From NCBI GenBank assembly GCA_934597125.1, contig CAKTQM010000023.1:1-24396 (forward strand): DNA of 24,396 nt, written 5' to 3'. The stretch's first letter is position 1, and every line of letters starts with the position of its first letter. The position numbers and the translations under genes are program-made. This document shows positions 1 to 7,394 of this stretch, one piece after another. The stretch is from an uncultured Oscillospiraceae bacterium. Lineage in GTDB: Bacteria; Bacillota; Clostridia; Oscillospirales; Oscillospiraceae. Under the pieces are notes generated by a model, which saw only the letters and a program-made list of their open reading frames with translations, did no database searches and was not told where the DNA came from.

Positions 1-2
1 TG

Positions 3-95
3 ACGCTGAGTGTTTATACCCACTATGATCGTAAAAATCGGGAGCAGCAAACTGCTGAGAAAGTCCGTCGGGCATTCCGCAAGGAAGCCGTCTAA
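3..95 (+). CDS. tyrosine recombinase/integrase, C-terminal fragment (cut by window edge)
   Basis: The open frame entering from the left edge encodes 30 residues starting TLSVYTHYDRK and stops with TAA at 93-95. The VYTH segment fits the C-terminal active-site tyrosine region of tyrosine recombinases (the IYTH-type motif of the XerC/D and Tn916/phage integrase families), so the tyrosine at fragment residue 5 would be the nucleophile. Such enzymes catalyse integration and excision of prophages and integrative elements. Direct repeats and a tRNA-Val 3' end directly downstream fit an integrated element that extends left of the window. Only the tail is visible, so the subfamily cannot be named. 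Confidence 0.72.
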   Translation, partial: TLSVYTHYDRKNREQQTAEKVRRAFRKEAV

Positions 96-190
96 AAAAA
101 TTTGCAACAAACGGCCCTGCCTAAATAGCCGCAAACCCTTGTGGTACAACGGATAGAGGGCCGAAAAAATTTGCAACACTTTTGCAACAA
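95..190. repeat. TTTGCAACA direct repeats, possible integrase arm sites
   Basis: TTTGCAACA occurs three times in the same orientation, at 101-109, 170-178 and 181-189. The first two are preceded by A runs, giving a shared 15-nt string at 95-109 and 164-178. They lie directly after the recombinase stop codon and before the tRNA-Val gene. Short direct repeats in this position are typical of arm-type binding sites of tyrosine recombinases; that role is inferred. Confidence 0.5.
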
Positions 191-265
191 GAAGCCCCGA
201 AATTACCTGAAAATACCCCAAAATACCGCAAGCAGAGAGGCTCTTTTCTTCCAGAAAAAGGCAAA

Positions 266-304
266 GAAAAAACCTCAGAACCATTGTGATTCCAAGGTTT
301 TTTC
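266..304 (-). terminator. terminator-like hairpin downstream of the tRNA cluster
   Basis: A perfect 10-bp inverted repeat (GAAAAAACCT at 266-275, AGGTTTTTTC at 295-304) sits 2 nt beyond the CCA end of tRNA-Val. Read on the minus strand it ends in a T run, as expected of a terminator for the tRNA transcript. The stem is AT-rich and the loop is 19 nt, so it is weaker than a classic terminator. It could also belong to the element's attachment region. Confidence 0.45.
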
Positions 305-305
305 T

Positions 306-382
306 TGGTGGAGACTGCTGGACTCGAACCAGTGACCTCCTGCGTGTGAAGCAGGCGCTCTAACCAGCTGAGCTAAGCCTCC
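306..382 (-). tRNA. tRNA-Val (CAC)
   Basis: A full cloverleaf is readable on the minus strand. The acceptor stem GGAGGCT pairs with AGTCTCC, allowing one G-U. The T arm is GGTTCGAGTCC, and the anticodon loop TTCACAC gives anticodon CAC, which reads GUG. The 3' CCA is encoded (306-308). It is the last tRNA of a three-gene transcript (Met, Glu, Val). Its 3' end faces the recombinase fragment, making it the likely attachment site. Confidence 0.95.
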
Positions 383-414
383 ATATATTCGGCAACCCAT
401 ACGGATTGCCGAAG

Positions 415-489
415 TGGTGACCCGTACGGGACTCGAACCCATGTTACAGCCGTGAAAGGGCCGTGTCTTAACCACTTGACCAACGGGCC
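415..489 (-). tRNA. tRNA-Glu (UUC)
   Basis: On the minus strand the acceptor stem GGCCCGT pairs with ACGGGTC, the anticodon loop CTTTCAC gives anticodon UUC, the T arm is GGTTCGAGTCC, and CCA is encoded at 415-417. It is the middle gene of the Met-Glu-Val cluster. Confidence 0.95.
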
Positions 490-507
490 ATAACCCTGTC
501 GAAGGGT

Positions 508-535
508 GCGGGAGAGATGTTTCCATCTCTCCCGC
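508..535. other. perfect 12-bp hairpin in the tRNA-Met/tRNA-Glu spacer
   Basis: GCGGGAGAGATG (508-519) pairs perfectly with CATCTCTCCCGC (524-535) across a TTTC loop. It lies in the 48-nt spacer between tRNA-Met and tRNA-Glu, and no T run follows on the minus strand. A processing or pausing element in the polycistronic tRNA precursor is more likely than a terminator. The function is not shown by the sequence. Confidence 0.6.
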
Positions 536-537
536 GA

Positions 538-614
538 TGGTAGCGGCGACTGGATTCGAACCGGTGACACTGCGGGTATGAACCGCATGCTCTAGCCAAC
601 TGAGCTACGCCGCC
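538..614 (-). tRNA. tRNA-Met (CAU), elongator type
   Basis: On the minus strand the acceptor stem GGCGGCG pairs with CGCCGCT (first pair G-U), the anticodon loop TTCATAC gives CAU, and CCA is encoded at 538-540. The sequence resembles Firmicute elongator tRNA-Met genes rather than the initiator, which has an unpaired C1-A72. A CAU tRNA whose C34 becomes lysidine (Ile) is the alternative but fits less well. It is the first gene of the tRNA transcript. Confidence 0.9.
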
Positions 615-636
615 ATGTGCTCGACAGGCACGAATT

Positions 637-666
637 ACTATAGCACATACTGTTGGGATTTGTCAA
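637..666 (-). promoter_or_regulatory. sigma-A promoter of the tRNA operon
   Basis: Read on the minus strand: a perfect -35 TTGACA (661-666), an 18-nt spacer, and -10 TATAGT (637-642). It ends about 22 nt before the first base of tRNA-Met, which is ideal spacing for a stable-RNA promoter. Confidence 0.85.
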
Positions 667-704
667 CCGTTTTTTGAAAAATTTTGAATGGAGACGACTT
701 CTCC

Positions 705-733
705 TTGCCCTTCGGCTTTTTCTATGATACGCT
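705..733 (+). promoter_or_regulatory. candidate promoter for the 780-1505 lipoprotein gene
   Basis: TTGCCC (705-710) and TACGCT (728-733) are separated by 17 nt, about 45 nt before the start codon. Both boxes are weak matches. Confidence 0.35.
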
Positions 734-779
734 TTGTACATAAGGGGTAGTGCCCCCACAACAAATAAGGAGGAGTCCT

Positions 780-1505
780 ATGAAACGATGGTGTTTGGCT
801 TTTCTGCTTTCTTCCCTGCTGCTTCTGGCCGGATGTGCCGGCTCTTCCCCTGATACAACCGGCGGCGACGAAGTTCCCGCTGCGGAATCTCTGGTGTTGA
901 CCGAGGGCGCGGAGCCTTTGACGAACGAGGAGCTGGAGCAGACGCGGGAGGCATTTGCCTCGGATCGTTATGACGAGGCCACCGGAGGGAGTTCCTCCAC
1001 AGAGATCAGCTGTTTCTTCACCTCCTACTACGACCGGACGGAGGAGCTTTCACTGGCGGAGTTTTTGCGGTACTACCCCAACGACGAGTTCCTGCGGGCA
1101 GACAATGTGGACGATCAGGCGCAATTCGAGGCGCTGATGAAACTGGAGGGTTTTCCCTTTCAGGCGGAGGAGGACTTTGTGCCGTCGCTGACCACCATCC
1201 CCTCGCCTACCCACCGGTATCCCCGCGCCGCAGTGGATGCCACGCTGCAAGCCTATGCGGGCATTACCACCGCCGACCTGACCAACACGGAGGGCGTGCT
1301 GTATCTGCCGGAATATGACGCCTACTACAACTTTACCAGCGACTATGGCCCAGGCATGTTCCAGCCCGACGGCGGCGAGAAGCTGGGCGACACCGTGCGC
1401 TTCTGGACACAAAAAGGAAGCAGCAGCAATTATATCGTGCTGACGCTGAAAAACGTAAACGACACATGGCTGATCCGCTCCTTCCGGGCGGAGACGGTAG
1501 AGTGA
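780..1505 (+). CDS. predicted lipoprotein of unknown function
   Basis: The 241-residue product begins with a lipoprotein signal peptide: MKRW, a hydrophobic stretch, and a lipobox LAGC with the lipidated cysteine at residue 19. It should therefore be exported and anchored on the outer face of the membrane. The ATG at 780 is chosen because AAGGAGGAG lies 6-7 nt upstream; an in-frame GTG at 750 has no comparable site and would put ten residues before the signal peptide. The mature part is acidic and begins with a Ser/Thr/Gly/Asp-rich linker. I recognise no family. The gene is monocistronic, ends in a strong terminator shared with groEL, and follows the tRNA operon in divergent orientation. Confidence 0.8.
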   Translation: MKRWCLAFLLSSLLLLAGCAGSSPDTTGGDEVPAAESLVLTEGAEPLTNEELEQTREAFASDRYDEATGGSSSTEISCFFTSYYDRTEELSLAEFLRYYPNDEFLRADNVDDQAQFEALMKLEGFPFQAEEDFVPSLTTIPSPTHRYPRAAVDATLQAYAGITTADLTNTEGVLYLPEYDAYYNFTSDYGPGMFQPDGGEKLGDTVRFWTQKGSSSNYIVLTLKNVNDTWLIRSFRAETVE

Positions 1506-1507
1506 AC

Positions 1508-1539
1508 AAAAAGCTGCCCGCTACGCGGGCAGCTTTTTT
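1508..1539. terminator. strong bidirectional terminator between lipoprotein gene and groEL
   Basis: AAAAAGCTGCCCGC pairs over 14 bp with GCGGGCAGCTTTTT across a TAC loop. It has T runs on both strands, begins 3 nt after the lipoprotein stop and ends 16 nt before the groEL stop, so it can end both convergent transcripts. Confidence 0.9.
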
Positions 1540-1554
1540 GCTTTGTATGGGGTA

Positions 1555-3391
<1,837 letters not shown>

Positions 3392-3676
3392 TTACTCCAC
3401 GATGGCCAGGATGTCGCCCTGCTTGACGATGATGTACTCCACATCATCCAGGGTCACCTTGGTGCCGGAGTATTTATCGGTGATGACCTTATCACCGGCC
3501 TTGACGGACATGGTGACGGTCTTGCCGTCCACGGTACCGCCGGGGCCCACGGCGATCACTTCCGCCACAGAGGGCTTCTCCTTGGCGCTGCCGGTCAGGA
3601 TAATGCCGCCTTTGGTAGTCTCCTCGGCCTCGGTCATTTTCAGCACCACACGGTCAGCAAGCGGTGTCAGCTTCAT
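3392..3676 (-). CDS. groES: 10-kDa co-chaperonin GroES
   Basis: The 94-residue product matches GroES in length and sequence: MKLTPLADRVVLK at the start, a mobile-loop region around EETTKGGIIL, the VIAVGPG segment, and the C-terminal VEYIIVKQGDILAIVE that ends the family's beta barrel. It caps the GroEL ring and is cytosolic. The start has AAGGAGG 7-8 nt upstream. It is the first gene of the groESL transcript, with promoter and CIRCE immediately upstream. Confidence 0.98.
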   Translation of the reverse strand: MKLTPLADRVVLKMTEAEETTKGGIILTGSAKEKPSVAEVIAVGPGGTVDGKTVTMSVKAGDKVITDKYSGTKVTLDDVEYIIVKQGDILAIVE

Positions 3677-3721
3677 AGTTGGTTGCCTCCTTATATTTTT
3701 TATTTCATTACGAAAACAAGT

Positions 3722-3760
3722 TCAGCGTTAGCACTCGATTCCTTCGAGTGCTAACGCTGA
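3722..3760 (-). promoter_or_regulatory. CIRCE operator (HrcA binding site)
   Basis: TTAGCACTC (3728-3736), a 9-nt spacer, and GAGTGCTAA (3746-3754) is an exact match to the CIRCE consensus. Here the palindrome extends to 17 bp per arm (3722-3738 and 3744-3760). It lies between the promoter and the groES start. HrcA binding represses groESL until heat or unfolded protein titrates GroEL; this regulation is known for the family. The hrcA gene is not in the window. Confidence 0.97.
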
Positions 3761-3762
3761 TT

Positions 3763-3790
3763 ATCATACCACACTTTTCCTGAAATTCAA
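3763..3790 (-). promoter_or_regulatory. groESL promoter
   Basis: On the minus strand -35 TTGAAT (3785-3790), a 16-nt spacer, and -10 TATGAT (3763-3768) with an extended TG. It ends 3 nt before the CIRCE palindrome, so HrcA would cover the transcription start. Confidence 0.8.
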
Positions 3791-3846
3791 GGGGGAAAAT
3801 GCAAAAATCATAAAAAATTCACAAACGAACTGCTGCGCCATGAACG

Positions 3847-3967
3847 GCCCCCTTGTGCAAAGGGGGCTGTCGAGCGGAGCGAGACTGGGGGATTGTCCAT
3901 TATCGGACAACCCCTCCGTCAAAAATCAAAGATTTTTGACACCTCCCCTTACACAGGGGAGGCTTTT
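3847..3967 (+). repeat. multi-hairpin dispersed repeat, copy 1 (R1)
   Basis: About 121 nt made of successive hairpins: GCCCCCTT/AAGGGGGC (3847-3867); a central imperfect palindrome around GGATTGTCC and GGACAACCCC; a perfect 10-bp stem GTCAAAAATC/GATTTTTGAC; and CCTCCCCT/AGGGGAGG followed by CTTTT. It is nearly identical to copy 2 at 4996-5110 except in the third hairpin. It lies directly downstream of the diacylglycerol-kinase-like gene and may also act as its terminator. No protein is encoded. Confidence 0.85.
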
Positions 3968-3977
3968 GACATGCCAA

Positions 3978-4904
3978 CTATTTCGCCGTGGCGTTGCAGG
4001 AGCAGCCTTCGGGGCCGAAGAAGTTCAGCTTCTTTTCGCTCATACGGATGCTTACGTCGCTGTTGGTTACGCACTCGCCGTCCAGACAGGTGACGATGTC
4101 CTTTTTCTGGGAGTGAATGTGAATGACCTTGGGGGTGGAGCAGTGGGCATAGGCGGGGAACTTGTGGTACTCGCCCTTGGAGTAGGGCCCCACGAATTTG
4201 GCGAAGGTGATACGGCTGACCTTCTTCACCACCAGCGTATTCAGCACGCCATCGTCCATACGGGCTTCGGCCACCGGCATGAAGCCGCCGCCGTAGTACC
4301 GGCCGTTGCACACCGCCACCAGAGAGAAATCATCTTCCACCGCTTCGCCGTCCAGCTCTACTGTCCAGCGGGAGGCAATGCCCTTGAACAGAAAGTTCAC
4401 CGCCAGGGAGGCGATATAGCTACCCTTGCCGTCCAGCAGGGGGCTTTCGCTGTATTTATGTACGTCGGCGGCCACGCGGGCGTCGATACCGGAGCAGGCG
4501 ATTGTCAGGGCGATACGGCCGTTCACGTCGATGGCATCCATGGGGAACTGGGGGCCGTCCCACAGGTTTTCCGCGTCCTCGAAGCGGGACGCGGCGGCAC
4601 CGAAATTTTTCAAAAAGTCGTTGCCGGTGCCCACGGGGATGACCGTCATAGCGGCATTGTCATAGCCGATAATGCCGTTGGCCACCTCGTTGGCAGTACC
4701 GTCGCCGCCGCAGGCGTAGAAGCGCAGCTCCTCGCCGCTTTCACACAGCTTACGGGCCAGTTCGGTGGCGTGGCCCTGCTTTTTAGTCAGGACGCACTGC
4801 ACTTCCAGATCGTGGGATTCGCGCAGTGCCTCGGCCATATCATAGATGCGCTGCCGGCTGTCGTGCTTGCCGGCGTTGGGATTGATGATAAAAATATGCT
4901 TCAC
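3978..4904 (-). CDS. diacylglycerol kinase family lipid kinase (DgkB/YegS type)
   Basis: The 308-residue product has the DAGK catalytic core: IINPNAGK near the N-terminus (about residues 6-13), the signature GGDGT (66-70) in ACGGDGTANEVANG, and GTGNDF (92-97). Family members phosphorylate diacylglycerol or related lipids with ATP at the inner membrane face and recycle diacylglycerol from lipoteichoic acid synthesis. The start is a GTG at 4904 with GGAGGGG about 8-10 nt upstream; the frame stays open another 55 codons, but those are encoded by the repeat at 4996-5110 and intergenic sequence. The gene is flanked on both sides by same-orientation repeat copies. The exact lipid substrate is unknown. 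Confidence 0.9.
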   Translation of the reverse strand: MKHIFIINPNAGKHDSRQRIYDMAEALRESHDLEVQCVLTKKQGHATELARKLCESGEELRFYACGGDGTANEVANGIIGYDNAAMTVIPVGTGNDFLKNFGAAASRFEDAENLWDGPQFPMDAIDVNGRIALTIACSGIDARVAADVHKYSESPLLDGKGSYIASLAVNFLFKGIASRWTVELDGEAVEDDFSLVAVCNGRYYGGGFMPVAEARMDDGVLNTLVVKKVSRITFAKFVGPYSKGEYHKFPAYAHCSTPKVIHIHSQKKDIVTCLDGECVTNSDVSIRMSEKKLNFFGPEGCSCNATAK

Positions 4905-4935
4905 GGTAGCATCCCCTCCGCAGAGTATTTTTTCT

Positions 4936-4941
4936 ATTGTA
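4936..4941 (-). promoter_or_regulatory. candidate -10 box for the lipid kinase gene
   Basis: On the minus strand TACAAT lies about 31 nt before the GTG start. No convincing -35 is found at 16-18 nt, so this is only a partial promoter. Confidence 0.35.
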
Positions 4942-4995
4942 ACAGCGCTGGGGCAAATGTGGTGAACAAATCTTGAATTTTGCTTGTATATTGAA

Positions 4996-5110
4996 CCCCT
5001 TGTGCAAAGGGGGCTGTCGAGCGAAGCGAGACTGGGGGATTGTCGATTATCGGACAACCCCTCCGTCACGGCTTACGCCGCGCCACCTCCCCTTACACAG
5101 GGGAGGCTTT
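4996..5110 (+). repeat. multi-hairpin dispersed repeat, copy 2 (R2)
   Basis: About 115 nt in the same orientation as copy 1 and almost identical to it in the first hairpin, the central palindrome and the last hairpin. The third hairpin differs: GGC-TTAC-GCC within GTCACGGCTTACGCCGCGCC instead of the A/T-rich stem of copy 1. It lies in the spacer between the lipid kinase and the rRNA methyltransferase, directly downstream of the latter's stop, where its last hairpin could stop transcription. Its reverse strand encodes the spurious peptide MTEGLSDNRQSPSLA. Confidence 0.85.
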
Positions 5111-5126
5111 GGGTGCGCAATGCCAG

Positions 5127-6245
5127 TCAAACTTTATTCCCATACATAAACACATCACACTTGATCATGCCGTTGTACAGCTTGCGCTTTTTGGCAGCCT
5201 GCTGGCCAAAGGTTCGCTCGAACTCCGTGTGGCTGGAGAGCACCAGCGTGCGCCAGCCCTCCGGAAGCGTGCGCCAAACCTTGCCGAACTCCCGATACAA
5301 CTCCTCCGCCTCCTGCTTTTCCAGCAGGCGCTGGCCGTAGGGCGGGTTGGTAACCAGCTGGCCGTAGGGACTGTCCCGGTGGAACTGCCGCATGTCGGCC
5401 ACTTCAAAGCGGATATCCTCCGCCACGCCGGCCTTGTGGGCGTTGGAGCGGGCGATGGCTACCGCCTGAGAATCTACGTCGCCGCCCCAGATATCGTAGC
5501 TGCCGTGGAACTCCTTGTCCCGCGCCTCGTCCTTGGCCTGCTGCCAACTGGCGGCAGACACGAAAGCCCACTGCTCCGCGTCAAAGCCGCGGTTCAGGCC
5601 GGGGGCGCGGTTGCGGGCGATCAGGGCCGCCTCGATGGGGATGGTGCCGCTGCCGCAGAAGGGATCGCAGAAGGGATCATGGCCCCGGTAGCGGGAAAGC
5701 TGCACCAGCGCGGCGGCCAGCGTCTCCCGCAGCGGCGCCTCCACACCCACGGCGCGGTAACCCCGTTTGAACAGGCCCTCGCCGCTGGTGTCCAGCGTCA
5801 GCAGCACCTGATCCTTGAAGATGGCAAAGCGCACCTGATACTTGGTACCGGTCTCCGGAAACTGCTCCAGATGATAGGCGGACTTCATCCGTTCCACCAT
5901 AGCCTTTTTGATGATGCTCTGGCAGGCGGGAACGGCGTGGAGCTGGGAGGAGATGGAGTAGCCCTTCACGGGAAAGGCCGCGTCACGGGGCAGATAGTCC
6001 TCCCACGCCACGGCGCGGGTACCCTGAAACAGCTCCTCGAAGCTGCGGGCGGGGAAATCCGCCAGCACCAGCATCACGCGGGCGCCGCAGCGCAGGTTGA
6101 TGTTCAGCCGCGCACAGTCGTCCAGCGTGCCGCGGCACAGAACCCGGCCATTTTCGGCCCGCACGTCCCGCAGGCCCAGACGCTTGATCTCGTCACTTAC
6201 CAGTTTTTCCAGCCCCAACAGGCAGGGGATCACATATGTATACAT
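5127..6245 (-). CDS. THUMP-domain class I SAM-dependent RNA methyltransferase (RlmL/YpsC family)
   Basis: The 372-residue protein has an N-terminal ferredoxin-like/THUMP RNA-binding region (about residues 1-155) and a C-terminal Rossmann methyltransferase domain. DPFCGSG (194-200) is the SAM-binding motif I, and NPPYGQR (300-306) is the catalytic NPPY motif of enzymes that methylate exocyclic amino groups. Family members make N2-methylguanosine in 23S rRNA; older annotations call them N6-adenine DNA methylases. The start at 6245 has GAGG 7 nt upstream and begins MYTYVIPCLLGLEKL; the frame is open further upstream, but that part is intergenic and contains the promoter. It is divergent from the XRE/NfeD gene. 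Confidence 0.9.
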   Translation of the reverse strand: MYTYVIPCLLGLEKLVSDEIKRLGLRDVRAENGRVLCRGTLDDCARLNINLRCGARVMLVLADFPARSFEELFQGTRAVAWEDYLPRDAAFPVKGYSISSQLHAVPACQSIIKKAMVERMKSAYHLEQFPETGTKYQVRFAIFKDQVLLTLDTSGEGLFKRGYRAVGVEAPLRETLAAALVQLSRYRGHDPFCDPFCGSGTIPIEAALIARNRAPGLNRGFDAEQWAFVSAASWQQAKDEARDKEFHGSYDIWGGDVDSQAVAIARSNAHKAGVAEDIRFEVADMRQFHRDSPYGQLVTNPPYGQRLLEKQEAEELYREFGKVWRTLPEGWRTLVLSSHTEFERTFGQQAAKKRKLYNGMIKCDVFMYGNKV

Positions 6246-6278
6246 CGTATTACCTCGAAAATGGTTACATTCAGGTAC

Positions 6279-6307
6279 AGTATACCGGACTCCGTCCCAA
6301 AGCGCAA
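6279..6307 (-). promoter_or_regulatory. promoter of the rRNA methyltransferase gene
   Basis: On the minus strand -35 TTGCGC (6302-6307), a 17-nt spacer, and -10 TATACT (6279-6284), about 34 nt before the ATG. The same TTGCGC-N17 layout precedes the topoisomerase B-subunit gene. Confidence 0.65.
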
Positions 6308-6396
6308 GGGATACGGCGAAAAAATAACAGTGGAAGATTTGGCGGGTATCGTGTATAATAAAAACACGCCTCAACCATGGCGGATCGGGGCATGTA

Positions 6397-6449
6397 AACT
6401 TCAGGTTGCGCGGATCTTTTCGAAAAAAACACAAACGCAACTTGAAGTT
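6397..6449. repeat. 14-bp inverted repeat upstream of the XRE/NfeD gene
   Basis: AACTTCAGGTTGCG (6397-6410) and CGCAACTTGAAGTT (6436-6449) are inverted with one mismatch that would be a G-U pair in RNA, separated by 25 nt. The right arm ends 2 nt before the candidate -35 box. It could be a pair of regulator half-sites, possibly for the XRE domain encoded downstream; that role is inferred. Confidence 0.5.
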
Positions 6450-6451
6450 GA

Positions 6452-6479
6452 TAGACATTTTCACAAGGTATGGTACGAT
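6452..6479 (+). promoter_or_regulatory. candidate promoter of the XRE/NfeD-SPFH operon
   Basis: TAGACA (6452-6457), a 16-nt spacer, and TACGAT (6474-6479) preceded by an extended TGG. It ends 31 nt before the start codon. An isolated TATAAT also occurs at about 6355, but without a suitable -35. Confidence 0.5.
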
Positions 6480-6509
6480 ATTTTCAGAAAGAAACGGAGG
6501 GAAGCAGAC

Positions 6510-7343
6510 ATGGCGTTTGGCGACCGGCTGCAGGAGGTGCGGCGCAATAACGGACTGACCCAGGAGCAGTTTGCCGAGGCGCTGCAGGTGTCCCGCCAGG
6601 CGGTGAGCCGGTGGGAATCGGGGCGCAGCTATCCGGAGGTGGATAAGATCCTCTATATCTGCAACCGCTACGGCGTGTCCATCGGCACACTGTTTGCCGA
6701 GGAGAACCCCACTCCCGACAGCGGCGGCGTGCAGCCGTCTCAGGAAGCAGCTTCGCCGCCCAAGGACAGCCTGTTCTCCTCTTTGGATTCTTTCATTACC
6801 AATCTGTCCCCCAAGAGCAAATGGATCGGCGCGGGTATCCTGATGGGCGTGGCGCTGCTGGCGCTGCTGATCGGAGCGTGCCTGAAAGGAGGAAGCGGAG
6901 ATATGTCAACGATCGTATGGATCGGCGCCATCGTCATTTTCGGCGTGGTGGAGGCCGCCACGGTGGGTCTGGTATCCATCTGGTTCGTCATCGGCAGCGT
7001 GGCAGGATTGATCGCCGCGGTGCTGGGCGCGGCCATCTGGCTGCAGGTGGTGGTGTTCTTCATCGTGTCCATCGCAGCGCTGATCGCCACCCGTCCCCTG
7101 GTGCGGAGGCTCAGCAAAAAAGGCGAGGTAGCCACCAATGCCGATCGCGTACTGGGCGGCACGGCCCGGGTCACCGAAACCATCGACAACACCATCCCCA
7201 CAGGCGAGGTGTATATCGACGGCAAGACCTGGACGGCCCGCAGCCAGTCCGGCGCGGTGATCGCACCGGAGACGCTGGTAAAGGTCATCCGGCTGGAGGG
7301 CGTGAAGCTCTATGTGGACGTCCCCCACGACTGCAAGCAGTAA
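6510..7343 (+). CDS. XRE helix-turn-helix / NfeD fusion membrane protein
   Basis: One uninterrupted 277-residue frame joins two families. Residues 1-66 are an XRE/Cro HTH (LTQEQFAEALQVSRQAVSRW), followed by a linker and a membrane segment (about 107-126). From residue 132 the sequence is a complete NfeD-like protein: three membrane helices (about 133-198) and a C-terminal OB-fold domain (about 207-270) ending LEGVKLYVDV. NfeD proteins partner with SPFH/flotillin proteins in membrane organisation, and the SPFH gene is next, 51 nt downstream. At the junction the DNA reads AAAGGAGG then ATG at 6903, a full ribosome site and start, with a TGA one base out of frame just before. Thus a separate 146-residue NfeD may also be translated, or the fusion may be recent. 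The first start has GGAGG about 9 nt upstream. Confidence 0.8.
   Translation: MAFGDRLQEVRRNNGLTQEQFAEALQVSRQAVSRWESGRSYPEVDKILYICNRYGVSIGTLFAEENPTPDSGGVQPSQEAASPPKDSLFSSLDSFITNLSPKSKWIGAGILMGVALLALLIGACLKGGSGDMSTIVWIGAIVIFGVVEAATVGLVSIWFVIGSVAGLIAAVLGAAIWLQVVVFFIVSIAALIATRPLVRRLSKKGEVATNADRVLGGTARVTETIDNTIPTGEVYIDGKTWTARSQSGAVIAPETLVKVIRLEGVKLYVDVPHDCKQ
6891..6905 (+). promoter_or_regulatory. internal ribosome binding site and ATG for a stand-alone NfeD
   Basis: AAAGGAGG followed about 10 nt later by ATG (6903-6905) lies inside the fused frame, exactly where the NfeD homology begins. Such a strong site inside a coding sequence suggests the NfeD half (6903-7343, 146 residues) is also made on its own. 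Confidence 0.5.
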
Positions 7344-7394
7344 GCAACAAGCGGGAACTTGTACATTATTTTATGAAAACAGGAGGATAAGAAA

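Noticed and set aside
141..335. 64-codon frame ending WWRLLDSNQ next to the tRNA cluster
   Set aside because: Its end runs through the tRNA-Val gene, a common false translation of tRNA DNA; no ribosome site.
3847..5110. CRISPR-like array from the repeated units R1 and R2
   Set aside because: The units are about 120 nt, far apart and contain genes between them; there are no short regularly spaced repeats.
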